DNA of 64,000 nucleotides from Puniceicoccaceae bacterium (GCA_028285755.1 JANQOQ010000006.1:902160-966159), one strand, 5' to 3'; shown: positions 41,302-51,091, counted from the first letter of the stretch. The notes: generated by a model not told the origin, from the letters alone. Numbers and translations: made by a program.

Positions 41302-42249
41302 CTATCCAAGCAGTCTTAGTACGGATTGCCGCGCCTGGGAAGCCAACGACAACGAGCTTACCCCCAATTGCTGGGAGGTCTGCAGCGCTAGCAGATTGGC
41401 CCCTTCCTCATTGAGGTCTGCAATGGTCAGACGATCCGCACCCGCCTCAAATTCGTTAATAATGTTCTTTGTAAACTCTTCACGCAGGCTGATGATGCTA
41501 ATCTCATTCGCAAGGGCAGTCGATTCGATCTTCAGCTGATCGTCAAATTGCTCAATGCTGCTGATCACGTTCCGCAGGATCGTACGAAAGTTGGCATCTC
41601 CCCAGTCCACCTCATGGGCATCTCCGCTTTGCCCGTAGCTTTGCACACTCAGACTGGTGAAACTACCCGCTGCACTCGAGAGCGTTAGTGCACGGTCCAC
41701 TTCACCATTTGCATCCAGAGAGGAAACCGGACCATAAATATTAAAGCCGGTAATCACCAGGGTCGATTCGTTGATGCGTTCGCTAAACTGGATGATCATT
41801 TCCTGATCTTCAGCAGTGGGGTCACTGGGATCCGCGCGCTGGATCAGATTAGTACCCAGGTATGCGCTATCGGCAGCCATAGTTTGTATCTGGCGTAAAA
41901 CCTCATTGAACTGCTGCCCGAGACTGCGGCGTTCGGTAGCGGAGCTTTGGTCACCGGCATCTTCGGCAATCGCACGTGCCTGACCGAGCATGCTACGGAT
42001 AGAATTAAGACCGGTTTCCGAGGCACGGATGGTTTGGATCGCCTGACCGATGCCATCCAGCCGATTATCCAGAGATTCCGCACGGTCATTCAGTGTAAGC
42101 GCAGAAAAGTATGCACTGGGGCCATCAATCGCAGAATTGATTTTACGACCGCTGGAGAGGCGTTCCTGGGTGCGATTGAGCAACTTATTGGTCTCCTGCA
42201 GGCTCAGGAGATTTGATCGCATCCCGGATGATAGTGAAATATTTTCCAT
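41302..42249 (-). CDS. Flagellin
   Basis: 315 residues. The conserved N-terminal helical domain is clear (SLQETNKLLNRTQERLSSGR, KINSAIDGPSAYFSAL, and ETGLNSIRSMLGQARAIA), as is the C-terminal partner helix (ALQTSQQLGVSSLSLASQAR). The variable middle is short. It lacks the usual N-terminal A-x-x-I-x-x-N start. It could instead be a hook-associated flagellin-like protein, but no other feature suggests so. Hairpin GAATAGG/CCTATTC lies directly before the start codon. Confidence 0.85.
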   Translation of the reverse strand: MENISLSSGMRSNLLSLQETNKLLNRTQERLSSGRKINSAIDGPSAYFSALTLNDRAESLDNRLDGIGQAIQTIRASETGLNSIRSMLGQARAIAEDAGDQSSATERRSLGQQFNEVLRQIQTMAADSAYLGTNLIQRADPSDPTAEDQEMIIQFSERINESTLVITGFNIYGPVSSLDANGEVDRALTLSSAAGSFTSLSVQSYGQSGDAHEVDWGDANFRTILRNVISSIEQFDDQLKIESTALANEISIISLREEFTKNIINEFEAGADRLTIADLNEEGANLLALQTSQQLGVSSLSLASQARQSVLRLLG

Positions 42250-42251
42250 AC

Positions 42252-42270
42252 GAATAGGTTTGGCCTATTC
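42252..42270 (-). promoter_or_regulatory. Hairpin over the flagellin ribosome binding site
   Basis: GAATAGG (42,270-42,264 on the minus strand) pairs perfectly with CCTATTC (42,258-42,252) around a 5-base loop; the stem ends 2 bases before the flagellin start codon. The only Shine-Dalgarno-like bases (AATAGG) lie in the first arm, so the hairpin may control translation. The rest of the gene-free 298 bp (42,250-42,547) shows no other gene and must contain the promoters of flagellin and serA. Confidence 0.4.
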
Positions 42271-42547
42271 ATAGCTCAAGCCATGCCAATCATTTACACC
42301 TAACAGCAAGATTTAACTCATTAACCCTAAGTTATTCCAAAGAAACAACTTACAAATTACCAATCAGAGAGAACGGATTCATTTTGAAATCAGTTTATCG
42401 AAACACAGCCATTCCTATTTGGATTTTTTGCCAATTGCGGCGGTTCGATTGCAAACTCGACGGAGAACTTCGTTGACTAAGTGCCCATTGCAGATTGATT
42501 TCAGATTTTTGGACATCATCTAACAATACCTAACTTACCAATCACCC

Positions 42548-44149
42548 ATGCAAATACTGGTTGCCGATAAAATAGCAGCAAATGGCGTAGACTTCCTGAA
42601 AGCACAGGAAGGCTTTGAAGTAATTGAGGCCTATGGTTCATCCAAAGAGGCTTTGTTGGAGATCGTCCCCCCAGTATCAGCGATCGTCGTACGTAGCGAT
42701 ACCCGTATCGATGCAGATATCATTGCAGCCGCACCTGAGCTCAAAGTCGTCGGTCGCGCGGGCGTGGGCGTCGATAATATCGATATCGAAGCAGCAACCG
42801 AGCGCGGGATCGTCGTGGTCAATACCCCCGGGGGTAACACCATAGCCACTGCCGAGTTGACCTTCACGCACATGCTGAGTGCGACCCGACCCGTTGCACA
42901 GGCTCAGGCGTCCATGAGTGCAGGGCGCTGGGATCGCAAGACATTGAAGGGTGCGGAACTTATGGGCAAGACCCTCGCAATCCTGGGCCTCGGCCGTATC
43001 GGCTCCGAAGTTGCCAAGCGCGCACAGGCCTTCGGTATGACCGTAGTCGCCTATGATCCCTACTTGACCGAAACCCGTGCAAAAACATTAAATATCGAGA
43101 AGAAAACCCTCGAAGAGATTTGGCCGATTGCAGACTACATCACCGTGCATATGCCACTCACCGATACTACCCGCAACATGGTAGACCGGGCAGCCTTTTC
43201 CAAAATGAAGGACGGGGTGCGCATCATCAATTGTGCACGTGGAGGTCTTATCAATGAACAAGCTCTGATTGAGGCGGTAGATTCCGGAAAAGTCGCAGCT
43301 GCAGGTCTGGATGTCTATGAAACGGAACCGCTACCCGAAGATGATCCACTGCGCAATCATGAGAACATCATATTGACCCCCCACCTCGGAGCATCTACTG
43401 TAGAAGCTCAACTTAATGTAGGTGTGGAAATCGCCGAAACGGTTACAAAGATACTCGTAGACGGACAGATCACCAATGCGGTCAACATGCCTTCAATTGA
43501 TGCCAAGACTTTGAAGCAGCTCACCCCCTATCTCAAACTCGGGAACATCCTGGGAACCATGGTGCAGCAAATCACCCCGGACAGTATTGCGAAGCTCGAA
43601 ATCACCTATTTCGGCAAACTCGTAGAGCTCGATACCATGCCCCTGACCCGGGCTATACAGCGGGGCTATCTGAAAAAAATCATGGGCGATACCATCAACG
43701 ATGTAAACTCTGCCCATAAGATGAAAAACCTGGGGATTGAGGTCGAGATCAAGAAATCAAACGTCGATACCGCTTATAGTGAGCTAATCCAGGTGACTGC
43801 TGTTGGCGAAACACGTCAACCCGTAACGGTTGAAGGCACACTGATGGGCAAAGCACTGAATCCGCGCATAGTGGGAATCAACGGAAAGGACCTTGAGATT
43901 ACTCCGCAGAACACCATCCTGCTCATTGAAAATCAGGACATGCCGGGTATGGTCGGTTTTATCGGTGGCATTTTAGGTAAGCACCAGGTGAATATTGCAA
44001 ACATGGCACTCAACCGTGATGACCAGGGTGAAAAAGCACTCACCGTTTTTGAGCTGGACAGTGAACCCGGCGAAGCAGTGGTCGCCGAATTGAAGGAATC
44101 TCCCAAGATTCTCAGTGTAGATGTGATCGATATCGGAAAAATTAGCTAG
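42548..44149 (+). CDS. serA: D-3-phosphoglycerate dehydrogenase
   Basis: 533 residues, long form: substrate and NAD domains (1-310) with LGLGRIGSEVAKRAQ, Arg in NCARGGLIN, Glu in ETEPLP and His in TPHLGAST; an extra intervening domain (about 320-455) as in the long SerA; and a C-terminal ACT domain (about 460-533) for serine feedback. First enzyme of serine synthesis. It is followed at 8 bp by plsY and then hom, so the operon mixes amino acid and lipid genes. Confidence 0.95.
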   Translation: MQILVADKIAANGVDFLKAQEGFEVIEAYGSSKEALLEIVPPVSAIVVRSDTRIDADIIAAAPELKVVGRAGVGVDNIDIEAATERGIVVVNTPGGNTIATAELTFTHMLSATRPVAQAQASMSAGRWDRKTLKGAELMGKTLAILGLGRIGSEVAKRAQAFGMTVVAYDPYLTETRAKTLNIEKKTLEEIWPIADYITVHMPLTDTTRNMVDRAAFSKMKDGVRIINCARGGLINEQALIEAVDSGKVAAAGLDVYETEPLPEDDPLRNHENIILTPHLGASTVEAQLNVGVEIAETVTKILVDGQITNAVNMPSIDAKTLKQLTPYLKLGNILGTMVQQITPDSIAKLEITYFGKLVELDTMPLTRAIQRGYLKKIMGDTINDVNSAHKMKNLGIEVEIKKSNVDTAYSELIQVTAVGETRQPVTVEGTLMGKALNPRIVGINGKDLEITPQNTILLIENQDMPGMVGFIGGILGKHQVNIANMALNRDDQGEKALTVFELDSEPGEAVVAELKESPKILSVDVIDIGKIS

Positions 44150-44157
44150 AACTCACT

Positions 44158-44820
44158 ATGATTACCGTGCTTACGTACCTGATTGCCCTTATTGTTGGTT
44201 ACTTGCTCGGATCGATTTCAAATGCAGTCATGGTGGCTAAGGCCCATGGCGTAAATATTTTCGAAGTCGGGAGCGGGAATCCCGGTGCTACCAATGTAAA
44301 GCGCTCGATAAGCTCCAAGGCAGGCAATCTGGTTTTCTTTCTGGATTTATTGAAAGGTATGATTGCTACCTTACTGCCAACGCTAGCGGTCTACATGGGT
44401 ATATTCAGTCCTGAGCATGATTACATCTATTATGGTCTGGCCTGCCTAGCTGGAGCCCTGATAGGGCATTCATTCTCGCTCTATATCGGGTTTCGTGGTG
44501 GCAAGGGAGTTGCAACCGCCATGGGAGGGATGATTGCAATCATGCCTCTTGTTGTTGTTTCGGGTGGTCTGATATGGGTCGCCACATTCTACATATCCAG
44601 ATATGTATCGCTGGCATCTATACTATTCGCCCTGAGTATGCCCATTATTACCGGTATTTTATTTTATACAGGGACAAGGCTCTATGTCGAAATTGTGAGC
44701 GTGCACTTCATTCTGGCGCTTGGCGTAGCACTACTGATCATCATTCGCCACTACCCGAATATACAGAGGCTCTTAAACGGAACCGAAAATAAATTTGCTA
44801 AGAAGAAACCGGAAGCCTAG
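44158..44820 (+). CDS. plsY: Glycerol-3-phosphate acyltransferase PlsY
   Basis: 220 residues with about six membrane segments. The family motifs are clear: GSGNPGATNVKR, then GFRGGKGVATAMG, and GHSFSLYIGFRGG. Uses acyl phosphate to acylate glycerol-3-phosphate, the first membrane step of phospholipid synthesis. The last residues, KFAKKKPEA, are cytoplasmic. Confidence 0.95.
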   Translation: MITVLTYLIALIVGYLLGSISNAVMVAKAHGVNIFEVGSGNPGATNVKRSISSKAGNLVFFLDLLKGMIATLLPTLAVYMGIFSPEHDYIYYGLACLAGALIGHSFSLYIGFRGGKGVATAMGGMIAIMPLVVVSGGLIWVATFYISRYVSLASILFALSMPIITGILFYTGTRLYVEIVSVHFILALGVALLIIIRHYPNIQRLLNGTENKFAKKKPEA

Positions 44821-44857
44821 TAAAGAGGGTTTCACTGAATAGAGTGACCAAAACGAT

Positions 44858-46159
44858 ATGAAAGAGATTAAAGTAGGATTTCTAGGGCTGGGAACCGTCG
44901 GACAGGGAGTCTGGGATCAGCTCATTCGTAAAGCGCCCATCTGGGAAGAGCGTTTTGGTGCAAAGCTCACACCGGTAGTAGCTGCGGTTAAGAATATCGA
45001 CAAGAAACGGGATATCGAGCTGAGCGCCGATCAACTGACCCTGGATACCGAATCCATCGTCAATAATCCGGATATTGATCTGGTAATCGAGCTCATGGGG
45101 GGTACAGAACAGGCCAAAGCACTTACTGAAACTGCCTTTAAAAACGGAAAGTCCGTAATCTCGGCAAACAAGGCCCTTATTTGCGAGCACGGACATTCTC
45201 TGCTGGAAAGCATGCAAGCCAATGGAGTGGAGTATCATTTTGAAGCTAGCGTGGGCGGGGGGATCCCTATAATCAAAGCCGTGCGTGAAGCATTTGTGGG
45301 TAATAAGATCAGCTCGATCATGGGTATTCTTAATGGCACTTCCAACTACATGCTTACCCGCATGCAACGTGCCGGCCTGAATTATCCGGACGCCCTCAAA
45401 GAAGCCCAGGACCTGGGCTATGTGGAGCAGGATGAATCCCTTGATCTGGACGGTATCGATGCAGCCCACAAACTGCTGATCCTCGTATATTTGTGCTACA
45501 ATCAGTGGTTTTCGCTGGATGATATCCATGTGGAGGGTATCCGCGAGGTCAGTAAGCAGGATATCCAGGCTGCCAAACAACTCGGCTACAAGATCAAGTT
45601 ACTTGCTAATTTTTCGGTGGATGAGGCAAATCGCCAGTTGGCCATCAGCGTACGCCCCACCCTGATTTCGAAAACCAATAACCTGGCGAATGTGGACGAC
45701 GTTTACAACGGCGTAAAAGTGGATGGAGACATTGTCGGTAGCTCTTACCTGATCGGCAAGGGTGCGGGACGGGATGCGACCACCAGCGCTGTGCTCAGTG
45801 ACGTGGCAGACTATATTCGCTCAAAAAGTCATCGTATGGCACCTTCCAGCGGTATACCCAGCAATCAACCGGTTGACTCCTATTCACTCGCGACTCCCGA
45901 TTTGGTGAGTCAGGCCTATTATATCCGTTTCGAAGTAGAGGACGTGAAGGGCGTGTTGTCTGCCATAACCCAGAAGCTCAGCGATTGTGATATCAGTATC
46001 TCCACCATTAAGCAGACAATCAAAGGCGAAGGCTCGGCCACCATCATCCTGACCACTCACGAGTCCAAGGAGATAGATGTCAACCATGCGATTGAGGCGA
46101 TCAATACGCACACGTTCATGAGGCAAGCGCCTGTCATTTTCCCGATACTCAAGGATTGA
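44858..46159 (+). CDS. hom: Homoserine dehydrogenase
   Basis: 433 residues: NAD(P)-binding LGLGTVGQGVWDQ at the N-terminus, catalytic domain with ASVGGGIPIIKAVREAF, ILNGTSNYMLTRM and DLDGIDAAHKLLIL, and a C-terminal ACT domain (about 350-430). Reduces aspartate semialdehyde to homoserine, leading to threonine and methionine. No aspartokinase is fused. Followed after 7 bp by the udg gene. Confidence 0.95.
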   Translation: MKEIKVGFLGLGTVGQGVWDQLIRKAPIWEERFGAKLTPVVAAVKNIDKKRDIELSADQLTLDTESIVNNPDIDLVIELMGGTEQAKALTETAFKNGKSVISANKALICEHGHSLLESMQANGVEYHFEASVGGGIPIIKAVREAFVGNKISSIMGILNGTSNYMLTRMQRAGLNYPDALKEAQDLGYVEQDESLDLDGIDAAHKLLILVYLCYNQWFSLDDIHVEGIREVSKQDIQAAKQLGYKIKLLANFSVDEANRQLAISVRPTLISKTNNLANVDDVYNGVKVDGDIVGSSYLIGKGAGRDATTSAVLSDVADYIRSKSHRMAPSSGIPSNQPVDSYSLATPDLVSQAYYIRFEVEDVKGVLSAITQKLSDCDISISTIKQTIKGEGSATIILTTHESKEIDVNHAIEAINTHTFMRQAPVIFPILKD

Positions 46160-46166
46160 TCACTGG

Positions 46167-47060
46167 ATGTACGACGCACTGGATTTGCTGATTGAGGACT
46201 TAAAGCGCCAAAAACGCAAAGGGGTGCGCAGTGTGGAGATCGACCCCCAGTCGCTTGAAACCTTAAGGCAAGCCATTGGTAAAACCGAGGCGAGTGTACC
46301 CCAAGCCGCCGAACCTGAACCGCCAACTCCGCCGGTAGTAGAATCCAAACTTGAGCCGACCAAGCCATTGATTGCCGAAGAGGCGAAACCTGAGCCTAAG
46401 AAGGATTACCATACGCTGCCTGAGTTTACCCTCCCCACTGGCAGCAAGCAGAAACAATGGGACTGGCTGCAGGATCGGGTGCTGAACTGCCGCGTATGCA
46501 ACAACCATGTGAAACCCGGCAAGAAGGTGGTCTTTGGGGTCGGCAGCCTGGATGCGGAAATCTTCTTTTGCGGGGAAGCACCGGGTGCCGATGAGGAAAT
46601 CCAGGGAGAACCCTTTGTGGGTAAAGCAGGGCAACTGCTTACCAAAATCATTCAGGCCATGGGCTTACAGCGCGAGCAAGTCTACATAGGAAATATCATG
46701 AACTGGCGGCCTGAGCTGGAGTCTGACTATGGGAACCGGCCGCCCACTGCAGATGAGATGGCTTTCTGCCTGCCCTACCTGAAAGCACAGTTGGAGATCG
46801 TAAAGCCAAAGGTCATCATCGCACTGGGTGCCACCGCGGTTAACGGTTTGCTGGGCCACGACCCCAGGCGCAGTATATCCAAGATGCGCGGCTCTTGGTA
46901 TGAGTTTGCCGGGATACCGCTGATGATCAGTTTTCACCCGTCCTACGTGCTCCGCAATGGCACGAATAAGGTGAAGCGCATGGTCTGGGAAGACATGCTG
47001 GCTGTAATGGAAAAGCTCAATCACCCGATCAGCGAAAAACAGCGCAGCTATTTTGCATAA
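46167..47060 (+). CDS. Family 4-type uracil-DNA glycosylase
   Basis: 297 residues. An N-terminal acidic/proline-rich extension (1-85) precedes the glycosylase core: [26 protein letters not shown] and a late [10 protein letters not shown]. The Fe-S cluster cysteines expected in family 4 are only partly present: Cys108 and Cys111 (NCRVC) and Cys201 (AFCLPYL) are there, but the third, normally in K-C-R-P, is Trp180 (NWRP). Similar Trp variants occur in related enzymes. Excises uracil from DNA. Confidence 0.85.
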   Translation: MYDALDLLIEDLKRQKRKGVRSVEIDPQSLETLRQAIGKTEASVPQAAEPEPPTPPVVESKLEPTKPLIAEEAKPEPKKDYHTLPEFTLPTGSKQKQWDWLQDRVLNCRVCNNHVKPGKKVVFGVGSLDAEIFFCGEAPGADEEIQGEPFVGKAGQLLTKIIQAMGLQREQVYIGNIMNWRPELESDYGNRPPTADEMAFCLPYLKAQLEIVKPKVIIALGATAVNGLLGHDPRRSISKMRGSWYEFAGIPLMISFHPSYVLRNGTNKVKRMVWEDMLAVMEKLNHPISEKQRSYFA

Positions 47061-47086
47061 AAAAAGAACTCACGAATCATCGTGAG
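47061..47086 (-). terminator. Hairpin terminator between converging genes
   Basis: CTCACGA and TCGTGAG (47,069-47,075 with 47,080-47,086) form a 7-bp perfect stem with a 4-base loop. On the minus strand TTCTTTTTTT follows, ending the transcript of the peptidase at 47,116. On the plus strand only a later T-run (47,101) is available. Confidence 0.65.
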
Positions 47087-47115
47087 CCCCCTGAAAAAGT
47101 TTTTTGTGCTAGTGA

Positions 47116-47778
47116 TTAGTCCCGGGATATCATCAAAAGGTAAAGCAAGTTACCCAGGGAAGCAACGAATGCAGCTACATAGGTAAGCGCTGCCGCGTCG
47201 AGTGTCTTATTAACACCGACCATTTCGTCATTCTGAAGAATTCCAAGATTCACGAGCTCCACTTTAGCCCGCTTGCTGGCATCGAACTCTACCGGTAAAG
47301 TGACCAACTGAAAGAGTGTTAAAATCAGATAAACGAAGATACCCAACTGGATTAGCCCGGTAATCTGAAATATAAATCCACCGATGAGAACGAACGGTAA
47401 TAGCTGCGATGCAAAACTGGTAATTGGCACGAGTGCCATGCGAAAGTTCAGTGCCTTGTAGCCCACCGCGTGCTGAATGGCATGCCCTGCTTCGTGAGCG
47501 GCTACTCCAAGCGCTGCCTGGCTCTTACCATAGTAATTTTTTTCACTTAGCGCGAGCTCCTTGGTGGTAGGATTATAGTGGTCCGAAAGCATACCCTTAA
47601 TCGGCTTAATGCTGACATCACTGATGCCAAATCTCCGTAACATATATTCGGCCGCTTCCCGACCGGTAATCCCGCTACGCGAACCTACTTGTGAATATTT
47701 GCCGTAAGTGCCCGATACTTTGCCTTGAGCCCAGAGACCCAAGATAATGGGAATGATGATGAATAAGATGAAGTCCAT
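47116..47778 (-). CDS. YugP-type membrane zinc metallopeptidase
   Basis: 220 residues. N-terminal membrane segment (FILFIIIPIILGLWAQ), zinc motif AAHEAGHAIQH (HEAGH) at about 92-96, further membrane segments near 118-150 and 195-215, and FDASKRAKV with a following VDKTLDAAAL-like segment. All match the zinc-dependent peptidase 2 / YugP family. The role of the family is not known. Confidence 0.88.
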   Translation of the reverse strand: MDFILFIIIPIILGLWAQGKVSGTYGKYSQVGSRSGITGREAAEYMLRRFGISDVSIKPIKGMLSDHYNPTTKELALSEKNYYGKSQAALGVAAHEAGHAIQHAVGYKALNFRMALVPITSFASQLLPFVLIGGFIFQITGLIQLGIFVYLILTLFQLVTLPVEFDASKRAKVELVNLGILQNDEMVGVNKTLDAAALTYVAAFVASLGNLLYLLMISRD

Positions 47779-47885
47779 ATGTTGTTAAAATATCTATTTG
47801 TTTGCTAAATCAAGTTTAGCGGTTCGAATTTCTTTATACTTATGATTAACCGATAAAACGCGCTAAATATTCCAAAAATCGTATT

Positions 47886-48398
47886 TTACGCAGACGATTT
47901 TTCCTCGACAAGCAACTTGGGCGTTTTAAAGAGGAAGCGATTGCCTACGCCCGCTCTCACTTTAACCCAGGTATCCAAGGGCAGCTCTACCCCATAGACG
48001 CCCGCAGTGGGCAAGTTATCCAGCTGATCACCTGTCAGGTCATTGGCGATATCTGTAAATGTGGGGTTATGCCCAATGAGCAGGCAATTCTCCACGTCAT
48101 CCGGTATTTCACGGATAATGCCATATAAATCGGACATCGCCGCATGATATACCCGGCGATCCAACATGGTCGTGGTAAAATCATACTGCAAATACTCGGT
48201 TACGAGCTTGGCAGTCGTCATCGCCCGGTTCGCCGTACTGCTGATCACGTAATTCGGCTCAAAACCAGAACTCGCAAGAAAGCGACCCATCAACGGTGCG
48301 TCGCGATATCCCCGGTCATTAAGAGGCCGGTCATGGTCAGACAATGATCCAAAATCCCAGGAGGATTTGGCATGACGCAGGAGTACAAGTTTTTTCAC
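47886..48398 (-). CDS. SixA-like phosphohistidine phosphatase
   Basis: 170 residues. KLVLLRHAKSSWDF supplies the R-H-G catalytic motif in SixA form; RPLNDRGYRDAPLMG and CLLIGHNPTFTDIAND are the other family signatures, with the second His in GHNP. Such enzymes remove phosphate from His in phosphorelays, or act as more general phosphatases. Starts with ATG after ACAAGTTTTTTCACGGGA-like poor ribosome site. Confidence 0.88.
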   Translation of the reverse strand: MKKLVLLRHAKSSWDFGSLSDHDRPLNDRGYRDAPLMGRFLASSGFEPNYVISSTANRAMTTAKLVTEYLQYDFTTTMLDRRVYHAAMSDLYGIIREIPDDVENCLLIGHNPTFTDIANDLTGDQLDNLPTAGVYGVELPLDTWVKVRAGVGNRFLFKTPKLLVEEKSSA

Positions 48399-48421
48399 GG
48401 GAATGAGTTAAAAAAAGAAAA

Positions 48422-48507
48422 TGGAGTGCATCGGCGAATCCTAACTACTATCTCACAAACGATCCTCACAAGGGCGAAGAGAACCGACTGTATATCGATG
48501 CACTCCA
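48422..48507. repeat. 12-bp perfect inverted repeat with 62-base loop
   Basis: TGGAGTGCATCG (48,422-48,433) recurs inverted as CGATGCACTCCA (48,496-48,507). It lies in the 299-bp gene-free stretch between the SixA-like start (48,398) and the oxidoreductase end (48,698). No T-run follows, and the loop is short of coding potential. It could be a small non-coding RNA, a MITE-like remnant or a binding site. The rest of the stretch (48,508-48,697) shows nothing recognisable. Confidence 0.45.
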
Positions 48508-48697
48508 AAATCAAAAGATTTCTAAAGCATTAATCGGTTACAAAGCATATAAACGAAGCAAAATAATCATCTATTTCATTAGATTTCTATTAGTCGCTTA
48601 CGTTCAATATATTTGAACCACTTTTTGGGGTAACACAGCATAATATTGGCCAAATCCTGAAAAAAGTAAAGAACTTTTCGTAAACCTATCGCAATCA

Positions 48698-50089
48698 TTA
48701 TGATTCCGCTTCTAAAATTTCTTCAAGCGGGTAAGTCCATATTTCTGCCAGGGTCGGGTGATACCAGTGTGCTTTGAGCATATCACCGGCTGATTGCCCC
48801 GTTGCAACGGCCATATTCATCGTATGGATGAGCTCACTGGCATCCTTACCCACACACTCCGCTCCAAGGATTTTGCAATCGCTGCGCCTGGCCCAAATTT
48901 TTACATAGCCATAATTCGCATCCATCAGCATGGATTTACCATGATCGCAAAATGGGTAACTGGCCTCAATATAATCAATATCCCGCTCCTCGAGCTCCTG
49001 CCAGGTGAGCCCGACAGATGCGATTTGCGGATCTGTAAAAACCACGCTCATTACCACGTCGTAGTCCAGAGCATGAAAATTGAGGCCCAATGCGTGCTTC
49101 GCGGCGAGTTCCCCCTGCATGATCCCCACATGTACCACTTCATAGGGTCCCGCACAATCACCAACAGCGTACACCGCAGGATTCGTCGTCTGTTGATAGA
49201 CATTGGTCTCAATAAAACCGGAGCTACTAAGCTGAATATCCGCATTATCAAGGTCCAATGCCTCAACATTGGGCTGCCTGCCAAGCGCATTAAGCAACTT
49301 CTCAGCATGGACAATATGCTGAGAATACCCTGACTTAAACTGCACCATTACGCCCTCCCCCAATGTTTTGATCGCCTCAATACTGGTATGGGTAAATACA
49401 CGAATACCCTCATCCCTCATTGCCTGTTCAACCACAGCACTCGCCTCCGGTGAAAACGCTTTCAAAACAAAGGGACTACGCTGAATCAACGTAACTTTGC
49501 TGCCCGCACGATTTAGAAATTGAGCCAACTCACAGGCAACGACGCCCCCACCCAGTACAATGACAGACTCCGGGATTTCCGTTAAATTAAGCACATCATC
49601 GCTCGTCCAATGCGGTGTTTCCTTCAATCCCTGTATCGCCGGTGTGCTAATTTTGGAACCGGTTGCGATCACGTATTTATCCGCCCAGTATTCCGTGCCG
49701 TCATCCAGTGCAATGGTTAAATGATCGAGGAAACGGGCATTCTGGTTAAACAACGTAAAGCGCTCGGATTTTAGTTGAGATTCCCGGTAGGACGCAAATT
49801 CAGCGACCAGCTCTTTTTTGCGCTGTTGGAGCACTTCCATGTCTACTTTAACCTTGCTGGGTGTGAGGCCTATCCTTTCCGCCTTTTGCGCATTGTGAGC
49901 AACTTCAGCCGAATACATGAGCGTTTTGGAAGGCATACAGCCACGCAAAATACATAAGCCCCCAAGCTCTTTGGCCCCGTCTACGATTGCGATCCGCTTC
50001 TTCTCCTCAGCAGCGATGCGCGCTGCCGCGTATCCGGCACTGCCCCCGCCAATCACAATTATATCAAAATGATTCTCTTCGGGATCCAT
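48698..50089 (-). CDS. Dihydrolipoyl dehydrogenase-like disulfide oxidoreductase
   Basis: 463 residues. FAD-binding IIVIGGGSAGYAAARIA, redox cysteines C-I-L-R-G-C in GLCILRGCMPSKTLMY, NAD-binding VIVLGGGVVACELAQFLN, AVGDCAG, and a C-terminal dimer domain with HPTLAEIW (His-Glu pair). This is the class I pyridine nucleotide-disulfide family. It may be lipoamide dehydrogenase or a mercuric-reductase-like enzyme. No partner dehydrogenase genes lie nearby, and no heavy-metal motif is seen. Confidence 0.85.
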   Translation of the reverse strand: MDPEENHFDIIVIGGGSAGYAAARIAAEEKKRIAIVDGAKELGGLCILRGCMPSKTLMYSAEVAHNAQKAERIGLTPSKVKVDMEVLQQRKKELVAEFASYRESQLKSERFTLFNQNARFLDHLTIALDDGTEYWADKYVIATGSKISTPAIQGLKETPHWTSDDVLNLTEIPESVIVLGGGVVACELAQFLNRAGSKVTLIQRSPFVLKAFSPEASAVVEQAMRDEGIRVFTHTSIEAIKTLGEGVMVQFKSGYSQHIVHAEKLLNALGRQPNVEALDLDNADIQLSSSGFIETNVYQQTTNPAVYAVGDCAGPYEVVHVGIMQGELAAKHALGLNFHALDYDVVMSVVFTDPQIASVGLTWQELEERDIDYIEASYPFCDHGKSMLMDANYGYVKIWARRSDCKILGAECVGKDASELIHTMNMAVATGQSAGDMLKAHWYHPTLAEIWTYPLEEILEAES

Positions 50090-50176
50090 TCGTTAAACGC
50101 TGGTAATTAAATACATAGGCACAGTTCAAACATCGCAATTTATCGCAAAAAGGCAATGCGCGATTTTTACATTTAC

Positions 50177-51091
50177 CTAGAGTTCACGTACTTTTCTTTC
50201 GTATGCGAAGATAAACTGTTGCGCGAGCCCCGCATTTTTCCCGAAATGCGTTTTCGCAAAGTCAAGAATCTGCGGATTCGATTCCTTTTTGAGACCGTAT
50301 CGCTCCCGCATCGCCTTCAAAATCCAGGTATCCAGCGGAAAAGCCTCATAACGTTTACCCCCGTAGAGCAAAATGCAATCGGCCACCTTAGATCCTACTC
50401 CAGGTAGCTCCATCAAGAGCTTCTTCGCTTCAGGGGATTCGGAGTCGCGCAGTTTTTTAAAAAAACTTTCCGTATCTTCGGCGATCTTTTGGGCACTGCC
50501 GAGTATGTATTTGCCACGGTAACCCGTACCACACTGCAACAAATCCTCAAGCTCCAGCTGGCTGATGGTTTCCCAACTGGGGTAGGTGTAAAACCCTTCC
50601 CATACTGGTTTACCAAAATGCTGAGCGATCAACTGTAGCATACGCTTAATCTGCACAATCTGCTTATTGGAGCTACACAGGAACGTAAGCAGTATTTCTT
50701 CCAATGGCTGATTGAGCACTCGCAAACCCCGAAAGTGCTCGATACACTGCTTAAGGTACGCATCTTCCAGTAAGTATAGAGGGGCCATATTCGCTGCATA
50801 TTCCTCAGGAGGTATCAACCAGTCAACAAGGCGTTCCGCAATAGGCTCCTGAATCTTCAGTGATGAAAACTCGAGCCTATCTCCAGAGGATATCCGCAAT
50901 TGAACGAGCTGTTCATCTACCAGGCCCACCCAACGCTTATCGGTCTCCAACGTGTGCCATAGAAAGGTCTGCCCGCCATTGATAATTTCAGTCATTGAGG
51001 CTGGCGGAATCTCAAAATCGTTCTCCAAATCAACCCATTCCGACCACTCGGAGGAGTCAAAGGAAGTAATGTCCAGCGAGCGCTCAGGCAT
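50177..51091 (-). CDS. OGG1-like DNA glycosylase/lyase
   Basis: 304 residues from ATG 51,091 (MPERSLDIT); a longer frame upstream would overlap the next gene by more than 70 bp. N-terminal OGG_N-like domain (GGQTFLWHTLETDKRWVGLV), helix-hairpin-helix ELPGVGSKVADCILLY with the catalytic Lys, and YEAFPLDTWILKAM with the Asp. Removes 8-oxoguanine. The bacterial OGG1-type enzymes are uncommon compared with MutM. Overlaps the next gene by 8 bp. Confidence 0.88.
   Translation of the reverse strand: MPERSLDITSFDSSEWSEWVDLENDFEIPPASMTEIINGGQTFLWHTLETDKRWVGLVDEQLVQLRISSGDRLEFSSLKIQEPIAERLVDWLIPPEEYAANMAPLYLLEDAYLKQCIEHFRGLRVLNQPLEEILLTFLCSSNKQIVQIKRMLQLIAQHFGKPVWEGFYTYPSWETISQLELEDLLQCGTGYRGKYILGSAQKIAEDTESFFKKLRDSESPEAKKLLMELPGVGSKVADCILLYGGKRYEAFPLDTWILKAMRERYGLKKESNPQILDFAKTHFGKNAGLAQQFIFAYERKVREL

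Noticed and set aside
44882..45580. 232-codon minus-strand frame opposite hom
   Set aside because: Antisense of a well-conserved homoserine dehydrogenase; no ribosome site or family match.
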